A stretch of 64,000 nt of DNA. Source: Bacteroidales bacterium 52_46. GTDB lineage: Bacteria > Bacteroidota > Bacteroidia > Bacteroidales > Muribaculaceae. Position 1 is the stretch's first letter, and each line of letters opens with the position of its first letter. The stretch is taken from the NCBI GenBank assembly GCA_001915385.1, contig MNQK01000032.1, positions 6,498-70,497 on the forward strand, written 5' to 3'. The translations under genes were made by a program, and so were the position numbers. Below, piece after piece: positions 43,675 through 53,229 of this stretch. Below the pieces are notes generated by a model that was given only the letters and a program-made list of their open reading frames with translations, ran no database searches and was not told the DNA's origin.

Positions 43675-45402
43675 ATGATAAGTAAATGGAATTACTTACC
43701 CTTGACACCCGAACAACAGAAAATGGAGACTGCGTTGGCAAAGCGTTATGCCGACACACCAGCCATTTGTGAGCTCCTGGTACAGAGAGGAGTGACGTCA
43801 GTAAAGGAGGCCGAGCAGTTTTTCAGCCCCTCTTTGCGCGACCTCCACGACCCTTTCCTGATGCCCCAGATGGACCTCGCAGTGGCTCGTCTCAACCGTG
43901 CCATGGGGAGCAAGCAACGCATTATGGTCTACGGAGACTATGACGTCGACGGCACCACCGCCGTGTCGCTCGTCTACAAATATCTCCTGAACTACTACTC
44001 CAACATCGACTACTATATCCCGACACGCTACGACGAGGGATATGGAATATCGCGCCGCGTCATCGACGAATTCCACCAGCAGGGCGTGAAGCTCGTCATA
44101 ATCCTTGACTGCGGCATAAAGGCTATCGAGGAAATAAAATACGCCGCATCGCTCGGCATTGATTTCATAATCTGCGACCATCACGTGCCCGACGACGAAC
44201 TGCCGCCGGCCGTAGCCATCCTCAACCCCAAGCTCGAAGGCTCCACCTACCCCTACCCCCACCTGTCGGGCTGCGGCGTAGGATATAAGTTCATGCAGGG
44301 GTTCTCTATGTCCAACGGCATCAATCCCATCGACCTCGAGGGGATGCTCGACCTTGTCGCCGTAAGCATAGCCGCCGACATCGTGCCGATGACGGGTGAA
44401 AACCGCATCCTCACCTACCACGGCCTGCGACGCATCAACTCCAACCCCAACATGGGTCTGCGTGCGATACTGCGCATAAGCGGCCTGACAGGACGCGAAA
44501 TCACCATCTCCGACGTGATATTCAAAATCGGCCCCCGCATCAACGCTTCCGGACGCATGCAGAGCGGACGCGAGGCTGTCGACCTGCTTGTGGCACGCGA
44601 CGCAGCCGAAGCCCTCGAGAAGGCAAAGGCCATCGACCAGTACAACAAGGACCGCAAGGAGCTCGACAAGCGCATCACCGAGGAAGCCAACACCATACTC
44701 AGTTCGCGCGACGAACTCCATTCCGACAAGAAATCCATCGTTATCTACAACAAGGAATGGCACCGCGGCATAATCGGCATCGTGGCATCGCGCCTGACCG
44801 AAATCTACTACAAGCCTGCTGTCGTGCTCACGCATTCCAACGGCCTTGCCACCGGCTCGTCACGCTCCGTACAGGGTTTCGACATCTACAAAGCCGTCGA
44901 CGCCGCGCGCGACCTGCTCGAGAATTTCGGCGGCCACACCTACGCCGTCGGCCTCTCGCTCAAGGAGGAGAATATACCCGAGTTCACACGCCGCTTCGAG
45001 GAGTATGTGGCAAAGAACATAACCACCACGCAGCTCACCCCGCAGCTCGACATCGACACGTTCATCACATTCGCCGACATCACCCCGCGCCTGCTATCCC
45101 TGCTAAAGCGCTTCAACCCGTTCGGGCCGGGCAACCAGAAACCGGTGTTCTGCACGCGACGTGTCACCGACTTCGGCACAAGCAAACTCGTCGGCAAGCA
45201 GCTTGAGCACATCAAGCTCGAACTCGTCGACGACACTTCGGGAAAGGTGTTCAACGGCATCGCGTTCAACCTTGCCGAGCACTTCGACCATATTCATGCC
45301 GGAAAGCCGTTCGACATCTGCTACACCATCGAGGAAAACAAGCACCGCAACGCCTCCGACAACATTCAGCTTCAGGTCAAGGGCATACATCCCTGTAAAT
45401 GA
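43675..45402 (+). CDS. recJ: Single-stranded-DNA-specific exonuclease RecJ
   Basis: The 575-residue protein has the DHH-family motifs: Y-G-D-Y-D-V-D-G-T, I-L-D-C-G-I-K, I-C-D-H-H-V-P-D, then DHHA1 with IVIYNKEWHRGIIGIVASRL, GSSRSVQGFD and GGHTYAVGLS, and a C-terminal OB-like domain. It degrades single-stranded DNA 5' to 3' in repair and recombination. The last four bases overlap recQ, so the two repair enzymes are translated together, as their joint action at gaps and stalled forks would suggest. Confidence 0.96.
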   Translation: MISKWNYLPLTPEQQKMETALAKRYADTPAICELLVQRGVTSVKEAEQFFSPSLRDLHDPFLMPQMDLAVARLNRAMGSKQRIMVYGDYDVDGTTAVSLVYKYLLNYYSNIDYYIPTRYDEGYGISRRVIDEFHQQGVKLVIILDCGIKAIEEIKYAASLGIDFIICDHHVPDDELPPAVAILNPKLEGSTYPYPHLSGCGVGYKFMQGFSMSNGINPIDLEGMLDLVAVSIAADIVPMTGENRILTYHGLRRINSNPNMGLRAILRISGLTGREITISDVIFKIGPRINASGRMQSGREAVDLLVARDAAEALEKAKAIDQYNKDRKELDKRITEEANTILSSRDELHSDKKSIVIYNKEWHRGIIGIVASRLTEIYYKPAVVLTHSNGLATGSSRSVQGFDIYKAVDAARDLLENFGGHTYAVGLSLKEENIPEFTRRFEEYVAKNITTTQLTPQLDIDTFITFADITPRLLSLLKRFNPFGPGNQKPVFCTRRVTDFGTSKLVGKQLEHIKLELVDDTSGKVFNGIAFNLAEHFDHIHAGKPFDICYTIEENKHRNASDNIQLQVKGIHPCK

Positions 45403-47366
45403 TGCCGGACACCCACGAATCATACGATACCTGCGACGACGCCCGACAGCAGTGCGCTCCCGAGGATATACTGCGCCGCTACTGGGGCTACGACTCGTTC
45501 CGTCCGCTCCAGCGCGACATCATAGACTCCATCATGTCGGGCCGCGACACCATAGGCCTGCTCCCGACCGGGGGGGGCAAGTCGGTCACTTTCCAGGTAC
45601 CCGCCATGCTCCTGCCCGGCATCACGGTAGTCGTCACCCCGCTCATCTCGCTGATGAAGGACCAGGTCGACAACCTCAACGCCGTAGGCATACGCGCCGT
45701 ATATCTCCATTCCGGCCTCTCGCTCCGCGAAATCAATCTCGCCCTCGACCGCTGCCGTCTGCGCAAGGCGCGGCTGCTCTACATCTCCCCCGAAAAACTT
45801 CAGTCACCCTCTTTCGCCGACACGTTGCGGCTGTTCGACATAAGCCTCATCGTGGTCGACGAGGCGCACTGCATATCACAGTGGGGCTACGACTTCCGCC
45901 CCTCATATCTGCGTATCGCCACGCTCCGGCAGATGTTCCCCACCGTGCCGGTACTCGCGCTAACGGCGTCGGCCACGCCCGAGGTAATCGACGACATTGC
46001 ATCGCGCCTGCTGATGAAATCGCCGGCGATATTCCGCCGCAGTTTCACCCGCGACAATATCTCCTATATCGTGCGCGACACCGACTACAAGGAGGGTAAA
46101 ATCATCGACATACTCAACAAGGTGCCCGGCACGGCCATCGTCTACGTGCGCTCGCGCCGTCGTACCCGCGAACTGGCCGAAATGCTCCTCGCCGCAGGCA
46201 TACCCGCCGCCGCCTACCACGCCGGACTCATGCCCGAGGACAAACAGGAACGTCAGAACGCATGGAAAGCCGGCACTACGCGTGTCATCGTGGCCACCAA
46301 CGCGTTCGGCATGGGCATCGACAAACCCGACGTACGCCTGGTCATACACTACGACATCCCCCCCTCACTCGAAGAGTATTACCAGGAAGCGGGACGTGCC
46401 GGGCGCGACGGCCTCCCCTCTTTTGCCGTGCTCCTCACATGCCGCCACGACAAGGCCACGCTTTCGCGGCATCTCTCCGAAGCCTTCCCCGACAAGGACA
46501 TCATACGCCGTATCTACGAGCTTGTGTGCAATTTCCTCGACGTTGCCGTCGGCGAAGGCTACAACAAGGTGTTTGAATTCAACCTACAGCTATTCTGCAC
46601 CCGTTTTCATTTCCATCCCCGCGTGGTCGACCCCGCCCTGCGCATTCTCTCGCAGGCCGGCTACATCGAATACTCCGACGAGGTGACCACCCGTTCACGC
46701 GTCATGGTGCTCATGCAGCGCCACGAACTCTACGACCTCGAGCTTCCCGATGCCGCCGACTCCGTGCTGCAGGCTCTCCTGCGCACATCGACCGGCATAT
46801 TCGCCGACTACGAATACATCAGCGAACCGGTCATCGCACGCCGCCTCTCCATCACCGAGCAGGCCGTCTACGACAATCTGCTGCTCCTGTCGCGCATGCA
46901 TGTGCTCCACTACGTACCGCGCCGCACGTCACCCTACATCCTGTTCACCACTTCGCGCGAGGAACCGCAGCACCTGATTTTCCCACGTGCCGTCTATGAG
47001 GACCGGCGCCGCCATGCGGCGCTCCGTCTCGCAGCCGTGCGCCGCTTCGCATTCAGCCACGAGGAATGCCGCATAGCCGGCATGCTCCGCTATTTCGGCG
47101 AAAGTTCGGCGGAGCCCTGCGGCAAATGCGACGTATGCCGCGCCCGCAAATCCTCCTCGCGCTCCATCGACACACCCGCGATGCGTCAACGCGTCATCGC
47201 ACTCGCCTCGCAGCCCTCGGGCATCGGCATCGACCCCCTCGTATCGATACTCGGCGTGCCCGCTCCGGCGGTCATCAATCTCGTGCGCTCACTCGTCGAC
47301 GAAGGCCTCCTCACACCCCGAGAAGCCGCATTTCATGCCGATTTTAACACAAAACAGCCCCGTTAA
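45399..47366 (+). CDS. recQ: ATP-dependent DNA helicase RecQ family
   Basis: The 655-residue protein has FRPLQRDIIDSIMSGRD (motif 0), LLPTGGGKSVTFQVPA (I), VDEAHCISQWGYDFRPSY (II plus the RecQ aromatic-rich loop), ALTASATPEV (III), FGMGIDKPDVRLVIHYDIP (V) and YYQEAGRAGRDGLPS (VI). The zinc-binding Cys residues follow in RYFGESSAEPCGKCDVCRAR. An HRDC domain is not obvious. It overlaps recJ by 4 bases. Both unwinding and nuclease functions are thus co-expressed. Confidence 0.95.
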   Translation: MMPDTHESYDTCDDARQQCAPEDILRRYWGYDSFRPLQRDIIDSIMSGRDTIGLLPTGGGKSVTFQVPAMLLPGITVVVTPLISLMKDQVDNLNAVGIRAVYLHSGLSLREINLALDRCRLRKARLLYISPEKLQSPSFADTLRLFDISLIVVDEAHCISQWGYDFRPSYLRIATLRQMFPTVPVLALTASATPEVIDDIASRLLMKSPAIFRRSFTRDNISYIVRDTDYKEGKIIDILNKVPGTAIVYVRSRRRTRELAEMLLAAGIPAAAYHAGLMPEDKQERQNAWKAGTTRVIVATNAFGMGIDKPDVRLVIHYDIPPSLEEYYQEAGRAGRDGLPSFAVLLTCRHDKATLSRHLSEAFPDKDIIRRIYELVCNFLDVAVGEGYNKVFEFNLQLFCTRFHFHPRVVDPALRILSQAGYIEYSDEVTTRSRVMVLMQRHELYDLELPDAADSVLQALLRTSTGIFADYEYISEPVIARRLSITEQAVYDNLLLLSRMHVLHYVPRRTSPYILFTTSREEPQHLIFPRAVYEDRRRHAALRLAAVRRFAFSHEECRIAGMLRYFGESSAEPCGKCDVCRARKSSSRSIDTPAMRQRVIALASQPSGIGIDPLVSILGVPAPAVINLVRSLVDEGLLTPREAAFHADFNTKQPR

Positions 47367-47456
47367 CATTTCCGCCCCCTTTTCTCTAACATACTTTAAT
47401 ACCTTTTAGCTGATTTTCCCCCACCCTTATCCCTTTTGGCTTGTTATTATTATAAA

Positions 47457-47625
47457 CCCCGGGAAACGAGAGCGGGCGGCCGCCTATGCGATTTTCCCGA
47501 GCCGGGGCCGACTACTTAAACAGCATCCCTCGTCCTTTGTATCGAGTAGTGATACTGGATATTTAGGCTCTCATAAATAAATAGTTGAAACGTGAAGGGA
47601 GGAGTCACATCGGCTCCTCCCTTTT
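47457..47625 (+). ncRNA. Candidate structured RNA with its own terminator, upstream of gpmI
   Basis: The stretch starts with a stable hairpin (CCCCGG at 47457-47462 with CCGGGG at 47502-47507, enclosing the palindrome ggcggccgcc) and ends with a terminator stem agggaggag / ctcctccct followed by tttt (47596-47625). No open frame fits, and no perfect TAnnTTTG box was seen in front. It lies between recQ and gpmI, whose own promoter is further downstream at 47697, so it is likely a separate small RNA or a recQ 3' UTR. Confidence 0.4.
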
Positions 47626-47658
47626 GCGCAGGCAACAATGTCTCCCGACTACCCCCCA

Positions 47659-47690
47659 CATTCAAAATTCAACCTCCAAAATTCAAAATT
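47659..47690. repeat. ATTCAAAATTC repeats, family E, against the gpmI promoter
   Basis: Two clusters of attcaaaattc-type units, separated by aacctcca, lie directly before attatttcgtacctttg. The same arrangement precedes fabD. Confidence 0.7.
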
Positions 47691-47696
47691 ATTTCG

Positions 47697-47704
47697 TACC
47701 TTTG
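47697..47704 (+). promoter_or_regulatory. -7 box of the gpmI promoter
   Basis: TACCTTTG lies 33 bases before the gpmI ATG at 47737. The family-E repeat occupies the -33 region. Confidence 0.65.
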
Positions 47705-47736
47705 TAACCAAAATTCTAACTAAACAACATAATATT

Positions 47737-49254
47737 ATGGCAAAGAAAGCACTGCTGATGATACTCGACGGCTGGGGCATCGGCAACCACACAAAAAGCG
47801 ACGCTATCTACTCGACTCCCACACCCTACTGGGACTCCCTCATCAAAGACTATCCCAATTCCGAACTGCAGGCAAGCGGCGAGAACGTCGGTCTGCCCGA
47901 CGGACAGATGGGCAACTCCGAGGTCGGACACCTCAACATCGGTGCCGGCCGCGTCCTCTACCAGGACCTCGTGAAAATCAACAAGGCCATCAAAGACGGC
48001 TCCATCCTCGACAACCCGCAGATCAAGGACGCTTTCTCCTACGCCAAAAACTCAGGCAAAGCGCTCCACTTCATGGGTCTTACCTCCGACGGCGGCGTCC
48101 ACTCTTCGCTCGACCATCTCTTCGCCCTCTGCGACATCGCCAAACAATACGGTCTTGAAAAAGTATATATCCACTGCTTCATGGACGGCCGTGACACCGA
48201 CCCACGTTCGGGCAAAGGCTTCATCGAGCAGCTTCAGGCTCATACCGAAAAGTCAGCCGGCACAATCGCTTCCATCATAGGACGTTACTATGCCATGGAC
48301 CGCGACAAACGCTGGGACCGCGTCAAAGTGGCCTACGACCTCCTCGTCAACGGTGAAGGCACCCAGGCTACCGACATGGTAAAAGCCATGCAGGACTCTT
48401 ACGACGCCGACGTGACCGACGAGTTCATCAAACCCATCAACAACGCCAACGTCGACGGCACCATCAAGGAAGGCGACGCTGTAATATTCTTCAACTACCG
48501 CAACGACCGCGCCAAAGAGCTCACAATCGTACTCACCCAGCACGATATGCCCGAAGAAGGCATGCACACCATCCCCGGCCTGCAATACTACTGCATGACC
48601 CCCTACGACTCTTCATTCACCGGCGTGCACATCCTCTTCGACAAGGAGAACGTCGACAACACCCTCGGCGAATACCTCTCCTCGCTCGGCAAAAAGCAGC
48701 TCCACATCGCCGAGACCGAGAAATACGCCCACGTCACCTTCTTCTTCAACGGCGGCCGTGAAGCCCCCTACGAAGGCGAGGAACGCATCCTCGTGGCATC
48801 GCCCAAGGTAGCCACCTACGACCTCCAGCCCGAGATGAGCGCATTCGAGGTCAAGGACAAACTCGTCGACGCCATCCGCTCCGAGAAATTCGACTTCATC
48901 GTGGTCAACTTCGCCAACGGCGACATGGTAGGCCACACCGGAGTCTACGAAGCAATACAGAAAGCGGTAAAAGCCGTCGACCAATGCGTCAACGACACCG
49001 TAGAGGCAGCCAAAGCCGCCGGCTATGAGGTAATCATCATCGCCGACCACGGCAACGCCGACAACGCCATCAACCCCGACGGTACCCCCAACACGGCCCA
49101 CTCCCTCAACCCCGTGCCCTGCGTCTACGTCACCACCGACCGCAACGCAAAAATCGCCGACGGTATCCTTGCCGACGTAGCCCCCACAATCCTCCACATA
49201 ATGGGACTTCCCCAGCCGGCCGAAATGACAGGCCACAACCTGATCGCCGACTGA
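47737..49254 (+). CDS. gpmI: 2,3-bisphosphoglycerate-independent phosphoglycerate mutase
   Basis: The 505-residue enzyme begins MAKKALLMILDGWGIG and has the metal and phospho-Ser motif M-G-N-S-E-V-G-H-L-N-I-G-A-G-R. Further metal ligands sit in IIADHGNADNA, and HSLNPVPCVYV is near the end. It interconverts 3- and 2-phosphoglycerate in glycolysis. The start is placed at 47737 because the in-frame extension upstream runs through repeats and the promoter. Length is standard. Confidence 0.96.
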   Translation: MAKKALLMILDGWGIGNHTKSDAIYSTPTPYWDSLIKDYPNSELQASGENVGLPDGQMGNSEVGHLNIGAGRVLYQDLVKINKAIKDGSILDNPQIKDAFSYAKNSGKALHFMGLTSDGGVHSSLDHLFALCDIAKQYGLEKVYIHCFMDGRDTDPRSGKGFIEQLQAHTEKSAGTIASIIGRYYAMDRDKRWDRVKVAYDLLVNGEGTQATDMVKAMQDSYDADVTDEFIKPINNANVDGTIKEGDAVIFFNYRNDRAKELTIVLTQHDMPEEGMHTIPGLQYYCMTPYDSSFTGVHILFDKENVDNTLGEYLSSLGKKQLHIAETEKYAHVTFFFNGGREAPYEGEERILVASPKVATYDLQPEMSAFEVKDKLVDAIRSEKFDFIVVNFANGDMVGHTGVYEAIQKAVKAVDQCVNDTVEAAKAAGYEVIIIADHGNADNAINPDGTPNTAHSLNPVPCVYVTTDRNAKIADGILADVAPTILHIMGLPQPAEMTGHNLIAD

Positions 49255-49280
49255 TAGCAATAACCCCCAAAATAACAAAC

Positions 49281-49313
49281 AAGCCGCGCCTGCCCAAAAA
49301 GCAAGCGCGGCTT
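49281..49313. terminator. Terminator between convergent gpmI and the YeiH-family gene
   Basis: The stem aagccgcgc (49281-49289) / gcgcggctt (49305-49313) is followed by atttat. It can serve both strands. Confidence 0.75.
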
Positions 49314-49317
49314 ATTT

Positions 49318-49353
49318 ATAATAGCTACAATAGCTATATTAGCTATAATAGCT
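49318..49353. repeat. Short tandem repeat of AATAGCTA units
   Basis: Units aatagctac, aatagctat, attagctat and aatagctac follow one another directly after the terminator. Confidence 0.6.
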
Positions 49354-49371
49354 ACTTACCCAAATTACCAC

Positions 49372-50442
49372 CTACATCAGCGCCGGAGCCAGATACTTCG
49401 CCAGCACATACCCGCCGCCGATAAGCCACACAAACAGCACCCCGGCGAGAATAAACGGCTTCGCGCCCGCCTTCTTGAACTTGTCGAAACTCGTCTCCGC
49501 GCCCAGTGCCACCATAGCCATCGTCAGGAGGAACGTATCCACATAATTAATCAGATCGCTGCCCCACGAAGGTATACCCAACGGCGTCGACAGAGTATTG
49601 AGATACACCGACAGCGAGTTAAGACCTATCACGGCTAAGAACCCGAAAGCAAACCACGGCACGGCCACCTTGCCTTTGCCACCCTCGGCACCTGCCTCGC
49701 CGCCGCGTGCCCTGCGCGCCGCCCAAACACCGAGCAGCAACAGCACCGGCACAAGCATCATCACGCGTATCATCTTCACTATCACCGTCGTAGAGGCAAT
49801 CTCGTCGCCCAGCGCATTGCCGGCGCCCACAGCGTGCGCCACCTCATGCAGAGTCGACCCGCTGAATATACCCATCTCCGTCGGCGTAAGGTCAAGCACA
49901 CCCGACCGGTAAGCCGCCGGATACACAAACATCGCCACCGTGCCGAATATCACCACCGTAGCCACCGCCACTGCCGTCTTGTACGGCTTCGAACGCATCG
50001 TAGCCTCGGCGCCGAGCACAGCCGCCGCACCGCACACTCCGCTCCCCACCGACGTAAGCATCGCCGTATCCTTATCCATCTTCAGCACACGGCTACCGAA
50101 GAAATATCCCCCGATTATCGTCACCGTCACTATTATGGCATCGACGGTGATACCCGCCACGCCAACCGCCGCGATATCCTGAAACGTAAGCCTGAACCCG
50201 TACAGTATGATACCGATACGCAGCAACCGCTTCGAGCAGAACTGTATGCCCGGCACCCACGTCTCCGGCAGATGCATCCTCAGCAGATTTGCATAAATCA
50301 TACCCAATATGATACCGATAATCAACGGACTGATTGACAGCGCCGTAAACACCTGCGCGCTTCCGATATAGAAAGCCGCGCACGAAAATAGAGCGATAAG
50401 AAGCACGCCATGCAGCATGTGCCCTCGTTTTTGTGAAAACAT
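49372..50442 (-). CDS. YeiH-family putative sulfate exporter (membrane protein)
   Basis: The 356-residue protein has about ten hydrophobic segments and family-typical patches: LSISPLIIGIILGMIYAN, RIGIILYGFRLTFQDI, SVGSGVCGAAAVLGAEA, GSTLHEVAHAVGAG and IGGGYVLAKYLAPALM. The start MFSQKRGHMLHG is preferred to a frame beginning ten codons earlier, but either is possible. YeiH homologues are predicted inner-membrane exporters of sulfate or sulfite-like anions. It lies near a SulP anion transporter gene at 51104 on the same strand. Confidence 0.85.
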   Translation of the reverse strand: MFSQKRGHMLHGVLLIALFSCAAFYIGSAQVFTALSISPLIIGIILGMIYANLLRMHLPETWVPGIQFCSKRLLRIGIILYGFRLTFQDIAAVGVAGITVDAIIVTVTIIGGYFFGSRVLKMDKDTAMLTSVGSGVCGAAAVLGAEATMRSKPYKTAVAVATVVIFGTVAMFVYPAAYRSGVLDLTPTEMGIFSGSTLHEVAHAVGAGNALGDEIASTTVIVKMIRVMMLVPVLLLLGVWAARRARGGEAGAEGGKGKVAVPWFAFGFLAVIGLNSLSVYLNTLSTPLGIPSWGSDLINYVDTFLLTMAMVALGAETSFDKFKKAGAKPFILAGVLFVWLIGGGYVLAKYLAPALM

Positions 50443-50612
50443 ATCAATATATTTTAGAAACGTAAATATCACATGTAGGCCTCAAAAAAATAAGACCGCA
50501 TTCGTAAAAAAAACATACCAATATATCCATTTGTTCCCCAAACCACCCAAAAATCCCACCGCCACCCTCCCCACCAAAAAAAATTTGTTCCCCTCTCCCC
50601 CTCCCCCCTCAT

Positions 50613-50712
50613 CATTAAAGACCCTAACGACTTTAATGACCTTAAAGACTTTAATGACCTTACCTCCCCTGCCGCCCAAAAATTCAAAATTCAAAATTCC
50701 CCCTTCAAAATT
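50613..50712. repeat. Simple-repeat block (TTAAAGACTTTAATGACC units, then family E)
   Basis: At 50613-50662 units like ttaaagactttaatgacc repeat with small changes. At 50680-50712 attcaaaattc units follow. The spacer 50443-50777 holds this, poly-pyrimidine runs and a terminator, but no gene. Confidence 0.65.
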
Positions 50713-50715
50713 AAA

Positions 50716-50747
50716 AAAAGCGGCTGCACCATAGTGCGGCCGCTTTT
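50716..50747 (-). terminator. Terminator of the small lipoprotein gene
   Basis: On the minus strand the stem aaaagcggc(cgca) / (tgca)gccgctttt is followed by a run of seven T. It lies 31 bases after the stop at 50778. Confidence 0.85.
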
Positions 50748-50777
50748 ATGCTGTTTTAAAGTATCGCTATACTTAGA

Positions 50778-50984
50778 TTATTTTGCGATAGAATCGTTGG
50801 CGATTGAATCGTTGGCGATTGAATCGTTCTCAACAACAACTGTTTCCTCAGCTACAACAGCCTCAGTAGCAGCTACTGAATCGTTAGCAGCGTCTGCGTT
50901 TTCACCTTCAGAAGCAGCTTTCTTGTTGCAAGATACCATTGCTACAGAAGCAAGTACAGCGAGTGACAAAAATACTTTTTTCAT
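50778..50984 (-). CDS. Small acidic lipoprotein with C-terminal NDSIA repeats
   Basis: The 68-residue product has a lipoprotein signal (MKKVFLSLAVLASVAMVSC, Cys19), a short basic stretch, and then a low-complexity, Ala-, Val- and acid-rich tail that ends with three copies of N-D-S-I-A. The DNA under the tail repeats with a 15-base period. A strong promoter and terminator frame it, so it is a real and probably abundant transcript. Similar small repeat-tailed lipoproteins are common in Bacteroidales, and their function is unknown. Confidence 0.75.
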   Translation of the reverse strand: MKKVFLSLAVLASVAMVSCNKKAASEGENADAANDSVAATEAVVAEETVVVENDSIANDSIANDSIAK

Positions 50985-51036
50985 TTTTTCTTAAGAATTA
51001 AATAATAAAACAATAATTTGTGCTTCAAAAACTTTG

Positions 51037-51066
51037 CAAAGTTAAGCATTTTTTTTCATCTGCAAA
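51037..51066 (-). promoter_or_regulatory. Promoter of the small lipoprotein gene
   Basis: On the minus strand TAACTTTG (51037-51044) and TTTG (51063-51066) are 18 bases apart. The predicted leader is about 45 bases. Confidence 0.65.
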
Positions 51067-51103
51067 TATTTTTTCAAATATTTTTCGCTTTTCCACGATT
51101 TTT

Positions 51104-52801
51104 TTATTTTTTCCCGGCCACGATACTGTTGGCCATCGCCACAGCCTTAGTGATATGGTCGCACACGCGCTCCCTCGGCAGCAGCTTGTCAAAGCCCGCA
51201 TGCTCGAGCGTCTGGCGCACATTCTCGTGCACTCCCGACAGCACCACCTCTATCCCCTCGGCCTCCGACGACGCCACAAGCGCCTCAAGGTTGTGCAGTC
51301 CCGTCGCATCGATAAACGACACCTTGCGCATCCTTATGATCCTCACCACAGGCTTATCCGCCAGGCTCGTACGCATCAGCTCGTCAAACTTCGTCGCTAT
51401 ACCGAAGAAGAACGGACCGTCAATCTCATATATCGACACACCCTTCGCCACGTCGAGCACCTCATGATTGTCCGAATCCGTGCCCTCGGCCACATCTAGC
51501 TGCTCTGAGTACACCTTGATTTCCGAATTCTGCATCACACGCCGCAGGAAAAGCACCACAGCTAACAGCAGCCCTATCTCGATGGCAATCGTAAGGTCGA
51601 ATATCACCGTCAGGATAAACGTCACCACTAATACCGAAATATCGCTCTTCGGAGCCTTGAAGATATGCACGATCGTCCTCCACCCGCTCATATTGTACGA
51701 CACCATGATAAGCACCGCTGCAAGACACGCCATCGGTATCATGTTGATAAGCGGCATGAGGAACAGGAATATCAGCAACAGCACTGCCGCATGTATGATA
51801 CCCGCCACAGGCGTGCGGCCCCCGTTAGTGATATTCGTCATCGTGCGCGCTATCGCACCCGTCACGGGAATACCGCCGAACAGCGGCACAACCACATTCG
51901 CCACACCCTGACCGATAAGCTCCGTGTTCGAATTCGTCCTCGAACCCGTCACACCGTCAGCCACCGTAGCCGACAGCAGCGACTCTATCGCACCCAACAC
52001 CGCAATCGTGAACGCCGACGGCAGCAGCATATTGATAGTCGCCATATCCAGCTTGAACCCGTGAGGCGTAGGAATATCCGTCGACATCTTACCGAAACGG
52101 CTCCCGATCGTTGCCACACCGTCAAACGCATCAGTCACCAGCCCCAATATCCACAATCCCGCCGTAGCAAGAATAATCGCGATAAGCGCCCCCGGCAGCT
52201 TCTTCGAAATCTTCGGCGTCACGATCATGATGCCTAACGACACCACACCCACTCCAAGCGTAGCCCAGTCTATACTCCCGATATTGCGGAAATACTCACC
52301 CCATTTAGGCAGGAACTCGCTCGGCAACCCCTTGATGCCCAGCCCGAAAAAGTCATTCATCTGCGTCGAGAAAATCGTCACCGCGATACCCGCCGTAAAA
52401 CCCACCACAATCGGATACGGAATAAACTTGATGACAGTGCCAAGCTTGAACACACCCATCAGCACCAGAATCAACCCAGCCATAAACGTAGCGATGGCCA
52501 GACCCTCAAGCCCGTAAGTAGCGATGATATTCGCCACAATCACGATAAACGCACCCGTAGGCCCCCCGATCTGCACCGAGCATCCGCCCAATGCCGACAC
52601 TAAGAAACCACCGATGATAGCCGTAATCAATCCTATCGTAGGACTCACACCCGACGCGATACCGAAAGCGATAGCCAGCGGCAGCGCCACAATACCCACA
52701 ACCACACCCGCAATCACGTCCGCACGCAACCGCGAGCCATCATACCCCTTCAGGCTCGACAAAATCTTCGGCCTGAAATCAATTGCACCGTTAATCTTCA
52801 T
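51104..52801 (-). CDS. SulP-family anion transporter with STAS domain
   Basis: The 565-residue protein has about 10-12 hydrophobic segments with SulP patches (GVVVGIVALPLAIAFGIASG near the N-terminus, GGCSVQIGGPTGAFIVIV, ELIGQGVANVVVPLFGGIPV) and a C-terminal STAS domain from about residue 440 (YEIDGPFFFGIATKFDELM, RKVSFIDATGLHNLEALV). It probably moves sulfate, bicarbonate or another anion across the inner membrane. It has no close partner gene; YeiH is nearby on the same strand. Confidence 0.93.
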   Translation of the reverse strand: MKINGAIDFRPKILSSLKGYDGSRLRADVIAGVVVGIVALPLAIAFGIASGVSPTIGLITAIIGGFLVSALGGCSVQIGGPTGAFIVIVANIIATYGLEGLAIATFMAGLILVLMGVFKLGTVIKFIPYPIVVGFTAGIAVTIFSTQMNDFFGLGIKGLPSEFLPKWGEYFRNIGSIDWATLGVGVVSLGIMIVTPKISKKLPGALIAIILATAGLWILGLVTDAFDGVATIGSRFGKMSTDIPTPHGFKLDMATINMLLPSAFTIAVLGAIESLLSATVADGVTGSRTNSNTELIGQGVANVVVPLFGGIPVTGAIARTMTNITNGGRTPVAGIIHAAVLLLIFLFLMPLINMIPMACLAAVLIMVSYNMSGWRTIVHIFKAPKSDISVLVVTFILTVIFDLTIAIEIGLLLAVVLFLRRVMQNSEIKVYSEQLDVAEGTDSDNHEVLDVAKGVSIYEIDGPFFFGIATKFDELMRTSLADKPVVRIIRMRKVSFIDATGLHNLEALVASSEAEGIEVVLSGVHENVRQTLEHAGFDKLLPRERVCDHITKAVAMANSIVAGKK

Positions 52802-52914
52802 AAATAAACAAAATTACTTTTTTACCTTACATACAATACATAACCCGTCGGCTCTCGCCGACACCCCGCCCCATTACCCCCGATACCACCGGCCCACACA
52901 CCAGCCCCATCACC

Positions 52915-53090
52915 CGTAGTAGCCGCGGTTTCCAACCGCGGGTCCTCCTTACCAGTGCAGGCGTCCGCAGGACGCCGATTATTCGTAACCCCGTACGCCG
53001 AAGCGCAGCGAGGCGTGCGGGGCTGCAACTACCCTCGGTAATGGCGTCCGCAGGACGCCGATTTACAACACTCAACCCGGTTGCAACCGC
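52915..53090. repeat. Composite of family-A and family-B repeats
   Basis: It contains gtagtagccgcggtttcc and aaccgcgg, then two copies of ggcgtccgcaggacgcc. The first continues gattattcgtaaccccgt and an acgccgaagcgcagcgagg segment; the second continues gatttacaac. The same composite, in the same order, forms part of the insertion inside the helicase gene at 55740-56080. Confidence 0.8.
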
Positions 53091-53140
53091 AAAGTTACAA
53101 ATTTTCACATAAATTACCATCATTTCACCTAAAAAAAGCT

Positions 53141-53222
53141 ATTCCAGCCCCGTGCCGACGCGTAAGCGGAGGAATCCCCCCGCCAACCCGCATTCAAAAT
53201 CCAAAATTCCAAATTCAAAATT
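53141..53222. repeat. Composite repeat before fabD (GCCGACGCGTAAGCGG unit plus family E)
   Basis: The unit cagccccgtgccgacgcgt, aagcggaggaatcccc is followed by attcaaaatcc/attc units, exactly as in the helicase insertions at 54745, 55280 and 56010. It ends next to attattttcgtacctttg, the fabD promoter. Confidence 0.8.
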
Positions 53223-53229
53223 ATTTTCG

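Noticed and set aside
45420..46350. Antisense open frames within recQ and recJ
   Set aside because: They are antisense shadows of motif-bearing helicase and nuclease genes.
52809..52816. TAATTTTG on the minus strand just before the SulP start, considered as its promoter
   Set aside because: It lies 8 bases from the start codon, leaving no room for a normal start site and leader, in AT-rich sequence where chance matches are likely.
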